Assembly: GCF_001613085.1 (NCBI RefSeq)
Contig: NZ_BDBR01000035.1
Location: forward strand, 60,953-124,952
Origin: Nocardia salmonicida NBRC 13393
Lineage (GTDB): Bacteria > Actinomycetota > Actinomycetes > Mycobacteriales > Mycobacteriaceae
Length of the DNA: 64,000 bases
Direction: 5' to 3'
Shown here piece after piece: positions 61,109 through 64,000 of this stretch. Numbering within the stretch: position 1 is the first letter of the stretch; each line of letters starts with the position of its first letter. Under the pieces are notes generated by a model. The model did not search any database. It was given only the letters and a program-made list of their open reading frames with translations, and was not told the origin of the DNA. Both the position numbers and the translations under genes were made by a program.

Positions 61109-61440
61109 TGATCGAGCAGATGAAGGCCGTGCAGTACCGCGAGGTAGGGGCAGCGCCGGAGGTCGTCGAGATCCCGAGCCTGCTCCCGGACCAGGGCAGG
61201 TGTTGCTGCAAGTGACAGCGGCAGGTTTGTGCCACTCGGACATGTTCGTCATGGGGCTTCAGGCCGAGGAGTTGATGTTTCCGCTCCCGCTCACTCTGGG
61301 GCACGAAGGCGTCGGCACAGTCGTGGAACTCGGCGCGGAAGTCGGAACAGTGCGGGTGGGCGACGAGGTGGCCGTGTAGGGGCCGTGGGGATGCGGCCGA
61401 TGCGCGAAATGTGCGGTCGGAAAGGAGTAGTAGGCGCGGG
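61109..61440 (+). pseudogene. Zinc alcohol dehydrogenase, broken N-terminal fragment
   Basis: MKAVQYREVGAAPEVVEIP in one frame, then after a shift GQVLLQVTAAGLCHSDMFVM, PLPLTLGHEGVGTVVELGAE and VRVGDEVAV, a TAG, GPWGCGRCAKCAVGKE and a second stop. The catalytic CHSD and HE motifs survive, but frameshift, two stops and loss of the C-terminal half make it dead. Confidence 0.75.
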
Positions 61441-61501
61441 CAGTGCGGCTTTACCGGTCCGCTTGACATGCTGGACTCGGTGAGCTCTACGATCAAGACC
61501 G

Positions 61502-62104
61502 ATGACTGACGGCCATGTGGACGGGCGCACACTGCGGTATCGGCATCGCCGACCCGAATTGCTGGCCGCGGCCACGGAGTACGTGCTCGATCACGGCATC
61601 GACGACGTGTCCTTGAGGCCCGTCGCCGCCGCGCTCGGGGTATCGCACGCGACACTGCTGCGTCATTTCAACTCGAAAAACGAGCTTCTGCTGCACATCG
61701 GGGAAAAAATCCGCAGCGACTTCGTTCGGTCATGGCAGCAGGACGAGCACTTCAACACCGCGACGTCGGCTGCCGAACTGGTGCGCATGGTGTGGACGAG
61801 GTTGTGTGCGCCCAAGGAGCAACGCCAGTTCATTCTGTTGTTCCAACTGGTCGGTCGCGTGGCGCGCGTGCCTGCCGAGGCCGAAGCGCTGGCGCCGTCG
61901 ATCGTCGACGACTGGCTGACTCCGATCGAGGAACGTCTGCGTGCCGATGGTTGGCCTGCGAGCGAGGCGCGAAGCGTTGCCACTCTCGTCTTGGGGCAGA
62001 TACGTGGACTGCAGTTGGACTTGCTTCTGACCGGAGATCGCACTCGTGTCGATGCCGCGTTCGACGCGGCGATCGCGATGATGTACCGCCCTCGGAGGTC
62101 TTGA
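61502..62104 (+). CDS. TetR-family regulator
   Basis: 200 residues. Helix-turn-helix at ~18-65: RPELLAAATEYVLDHGIDDV, LRPVAAALGVSHATLLRHFN, SKNELLLHIGE. The C-terminal half is a helical ligand domain. No ribosome site before ATG 61502, so perhaps leaderless. Upstream of an amidase gene in the same direction with a large dyad between them; likely represses the amidase. Confidence 0.88.
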   Translation: MTDGHVDGRTLRYRHRRPELLAAATEYVLDHGIDDVSLRPVAAALGVSHATLLRHFNSKNELLLHIGEKIRSDFVRSWQQDEHFNTATSAAELVRMVWTRLCAPKEQRQFILLFQLVGRVARVPAEAEALAPSIVDDWLTPIEERLRADGWPASEARSVATLVLGQIRGLQLDLLLTGDRTRVDAAFDAAIAMMYRPRRS

Positions 62105-62143
62105 CATGGTCGGACCAGATCCGACGTCGACCTCAGCGGTAAT

Positions 62144-62180
62144 GCCGTACCAAACGGTTTGCCTAACCGATTGGTACGGC
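62144..62180. promoter_or_regulatory. 37-bp dyad, likely TetR operator for the amidase
   Basis: GCCGTACCAAACGGTT and AACCGATTGGTACGGC form 16-base arms with one mismatch and a 5-base spacer, ending 14 bases before the amidase start codon. Confidence 0.75.
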
Positions 62181-62194
62181 TATGATCGCGCGGT

Positions 62195-63676
62195 ATGCGG
62201 ATCGACGAATACCGGAGCTTCGACGCACTGGGTCTAGCTGAACTTGTCAAAGCCGGTGAGGTGACGTCGAGCGAACTACTCGACGTCGCCCGGCGACAGG
62301 CGGAGACGTCGAACAGTCGCCTCAACGCGATCATCCGATTCATGGACGCCGAGGCAGATCGCCGCGTCACCGAGGAATTGGTCGGCCCCTTCGCCGGTGT
62401 CCCGTTTCTGATCAAAGACATCGCGCAGGACTATGCCGGCTTGCCCAGCGGCAACGGGTCTCGCTCGTTGGCACGGATCCCGGCCCGCGAGCACTCGACG
62501 GTGGTGCAGAGATGGATCGATGCGGGCCTGGTCATCTTCGGAAAGACCAACACTCCCGAATTCGGCGCCAAAGGCGTCACCGAGCCCGAACTGTTCGGTC
62601 CCACCCGCAACCCGTGGAATCTGGATCGATCGCCTGGTGGCTCGTCCGGGGGTTCGGCCGCGGCGGTGGCCGCCGGAATCGTTCCCGTGGCCGGAGCCAA
62701 CGACGGCGGCGGTTCCATTCGCATCCCCGCCGCCTGCTGTGGACTCGTCGGCCTCAAGCCAGGGCGTGGGCTGCTTCCGTCGGGGCCCGATGTCGGCGAA
62801 GCCATGCACGGGGCCGCGGTCCAGGGTGTGGTGTCCCGCTCGGTGCGTGACACCGCCGCGATGCTCGATGTCCTCAAAGGCGGCGAACTCAGCGGTCCCT
62901 ATCTTCCCGCCGTTCCGGTCGAGACGTTCCTCTCGCAGGTCGGTGCCGACCCGGGGCGGCTGCGAATCGGAGTTTGTGTCTCCTCGGCGATCAACTCCTC
63001 GCCTCATCCGGAGGCTCGAGCCGCTGTCGACGCTGCGGTCCAGGTACTCACCGACCTGCATCACCGAGTCGAGATCCTGGACAGTCCACCGGTCGACGAT
63101 CGAGCACTGGCCCGGGATTTCCTGCTGACCTGGTTTACCTACTTGGCGTGGGAAGTCGCCGATGCCAAGCGCCGATCTGGTTGCGGCGAAGAAGGTTTCG
63201 AATTCGACACCCGCCTGATGGCTGCGTTGGGGCGGGCTTACAGCAGTGTCGAGTATGTCGATGCCGTCATGCGTCGCCATGATCATGCCCGGGCGCTATC
63301 GAGCTACTTCGACAGCTATGACCTGCTGCTGACACCGACACTGGCAGATCTTCCGCCCCGAATCGGCTCGCTCGACACGCAGCGGTCACTGCGCCTGGCC
63401 GGAGAGTTGCTACTGAAGTCGGGGACTGCGGGCCTTCTGCGGCATTCCGCGCTGACCGATCGGCTCATTCACAGCAATCTGAGTTGGACTCCGTACACTC
63501 AGTTGGCCAATGTGACGGGACGGCCAGCCCTGTCGCTGCCGCTGTATTGGACTGCGGACAACATTCCGATGGGTGTGCAATTCACCGCGCAATTGGGTGG
63601 TGAGGCAATGCTGCTGCGCTTGGCTGCGCAGCTCGAGCAAGCTGCGCCGTGGTTCGACCGATGCCCGAAAATGTAG
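62195..63676 (+). CDS. Amidase (amidase-signature family)
   Basis: 493 residues, full length. Ser-cisSer-Lys triad: Lys in GVPFLIKDIAQDYAG, cis-Ser in DRSPGGSSGGSAAAVA, nucleophile Ser in GANDGGGSIRIPAACCGLVG. Hydrolyses an amide to acid and ammonia; the family covers aryl-acylamidases, nylon-oligomer hydrolases and GatA. The absence of gatB/gatC nearby and the private TetR operator speak for a catabolic amidase. Confidence 0.93.
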   Translation: MRIDEYRSFDALGLAELVKAGEVTSSELLDVARRQAETSNSRLNAIIRFMDAEADRRVTEELVGPFAGVPFLIKDIAQDYAGLPSGNGSRSLARIPAREHSTVVQRWIDAGLVIFGKTNTPEFGAKGVTEPELFGPTRNPWNLDRSPGGSSGGSAAAVAAGIVPVAGANDGGGSIRIPAACCGLVGLKPGRGLLPSGPDVGEAMHGAAVQGVVSRSVRDTAAMLDVLKGGELSGPYLPAVPVETFLSQVGADPGRLRIGVCVSSAINSSPHPEARAAVDAAVQVLTDLHHRVEILDSPPVDDRALARDFLLTWFTYLAWEVADAKRRSGCGEEGFEFDTRLMAALGRAYSSVEYVDAVMRRHDHARALSSYFDSYDLLLTPTLADLPPRIGSLDTQRSLRLAGELLLKSGTAGLLRHSALTDRLIHSNLSWTPYTQLANVTGRPALSLPLYWTADNIPMGVQFTAQLGGEAMLLRLAAQLEQAAPWFDRCPKM

Positions 63677-63813
63677 CCGACGTTGACCGAGCAGGGAGGC
63701 GTTGGAGAAGTCCGGCGGCGGTGTCGCACCGGTGTCGAGAGCGTCCAGCGCAGTACGGAAGTCAGGGATCAAGGTCAGGACGGCTCACCGTGCGCCGGCC
63801 ACAGCCTGGCGAG

Positions 63814-63981
63814 TCAACCGATCTTCGTCAGTCCGAGTAGTGCGGCGGTGAGCCCGTAGTCGGGGCCGAAGTCCTGGACATTGCCGGTGCGGCAACCATC
63901 GGGCCGCATCTGGATCCGCTCACAGAACACACTGACGATCTCGCCCGACAATGCGGTGCCGATCAGCGCCTGATTGCGCAT
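63814..63981 (-). CDS. End of an unidentified gene, or a 55-residue ORF
   Basis: The minus strand reads MRNQALIGTALSGEIVSVFC, ERIQMRPDGCRTGNVQDFGP, DYGLTAALLGLTKIG before TGA at 63814-63816. ATG 63981 is preceded by GGAGAAGGGG, yet the frame continues to the window edge (DKEKGF), so it may be the C-terminus of a longer gene. No family recognised. The 137 bases between it and the amidase hold nothing clear. Confidence 0.4.
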   Translation of the reverse strand: MRNQALIGTALSGEIVSVFCERIQMRPDGCRTGNVQDFGPDYGLTAALLGLTKIG

Positions 63982-64000
63982 GAACCCCTTCTCCTTGTCC

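Overview
The window is high-GC DNA with short intergenic gaps, many GTG/TTG starts and several apparently leaderless genes. It carries an Lsr2-type nucleoid protein remnant, a PF04672 (S-adenosyl methyltransferase) gene, PucR, GlxA and IclR regulators, cytochrome P450 and a LIP-type secretory lipase. This points to a mycolate actinomycete, most likely Nocardiaceae (Nocardia or a close relative). All calls come from reading the sequence; no database search was run.

Region 1 (1-10020), nitrogen scavenging: the end of an ammonium transporter, an XRE-cupin regulator with a perfect palindrome in front of it, an NCS1 permease, hydantoinase-type subunits HyuB and HyuA, an AmiC-like ligand-binding protein without a signal peptide, and a PucR regulator. 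Region 2 (10100-12790) is a scrapyard of decayed genes (IS256, IS110, IS21 and GntR fragments). Region 3 (12790-19300) holds exported or surface-type genes, several broken: a LysM-esterase fusion, a ferritin-like protein, a ricin-lectin remnant, a beta-propeller protein, a secreted protein with a 23-bp inverted repeat in its reading frame, and a frameshifted lipase joined to an inverted methyltransferase fragment.

Region 4 (19360-24723): a CitA/CitB-like two-component system divergent from a nitrate/sulfonate-type ABC transporter. Region 5 (24730-36900) mixes further IS debris (IS3, IS110) and gene fragments (EspG-like, CoA-transferase, Lsr2, DNA ligase, TetR) with intact genes: Nudix hydrolase, double PAP2 phosphatase, nitroreductase, CsbD-like protein, GlxA regulator, SGNH hydrolase and a double ABM-domain protein. 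It ends in a PPOX gene broken by an in-frame TGA.

Region 6 (36880-54502) is the most interesting part, an apparently complete catabolic locus, probably for an aromatic compound. An IclR and a MarR regulator accompany a class II aldolase/decarboxylase, an alcohol dehydrogenase and an aldehyde dehydrogenase. There are two parallel sets of FAD hydroxylase + vicinal-oxygen-chelate extradiol dioxygenase + fumarylacetoacetate-hydrolase-like enzyme. A soluble TAXI-fold protein, a double-cupin protein, a second dehydrogenase, a metallo-beta-lactamase-fold protein and a YhgE/Pip-like membrane protein complete it. Three divergent promoters in the locus each carry the same operator (TCCTG-N5-CAGGA) followed exactly 21 bp later by a second, weaker copy. 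A fourth, weaker pair precedes a small ORF coupled to the PPOX gene. The locus therefore looks like one regulon.

Region 7 (54678-64000): small unknown proteins, an SDR remnant, a 3' tRNA fragment with its terminator (a likely old integration scar), a divergent methyltransferase/P450 pair, a divergent VOC/MarR pair with two operators, a broken alcohol dehydrogenase, a TetR regulator with a 37-bp dyad in front of an amidase, and the end of one more gene.
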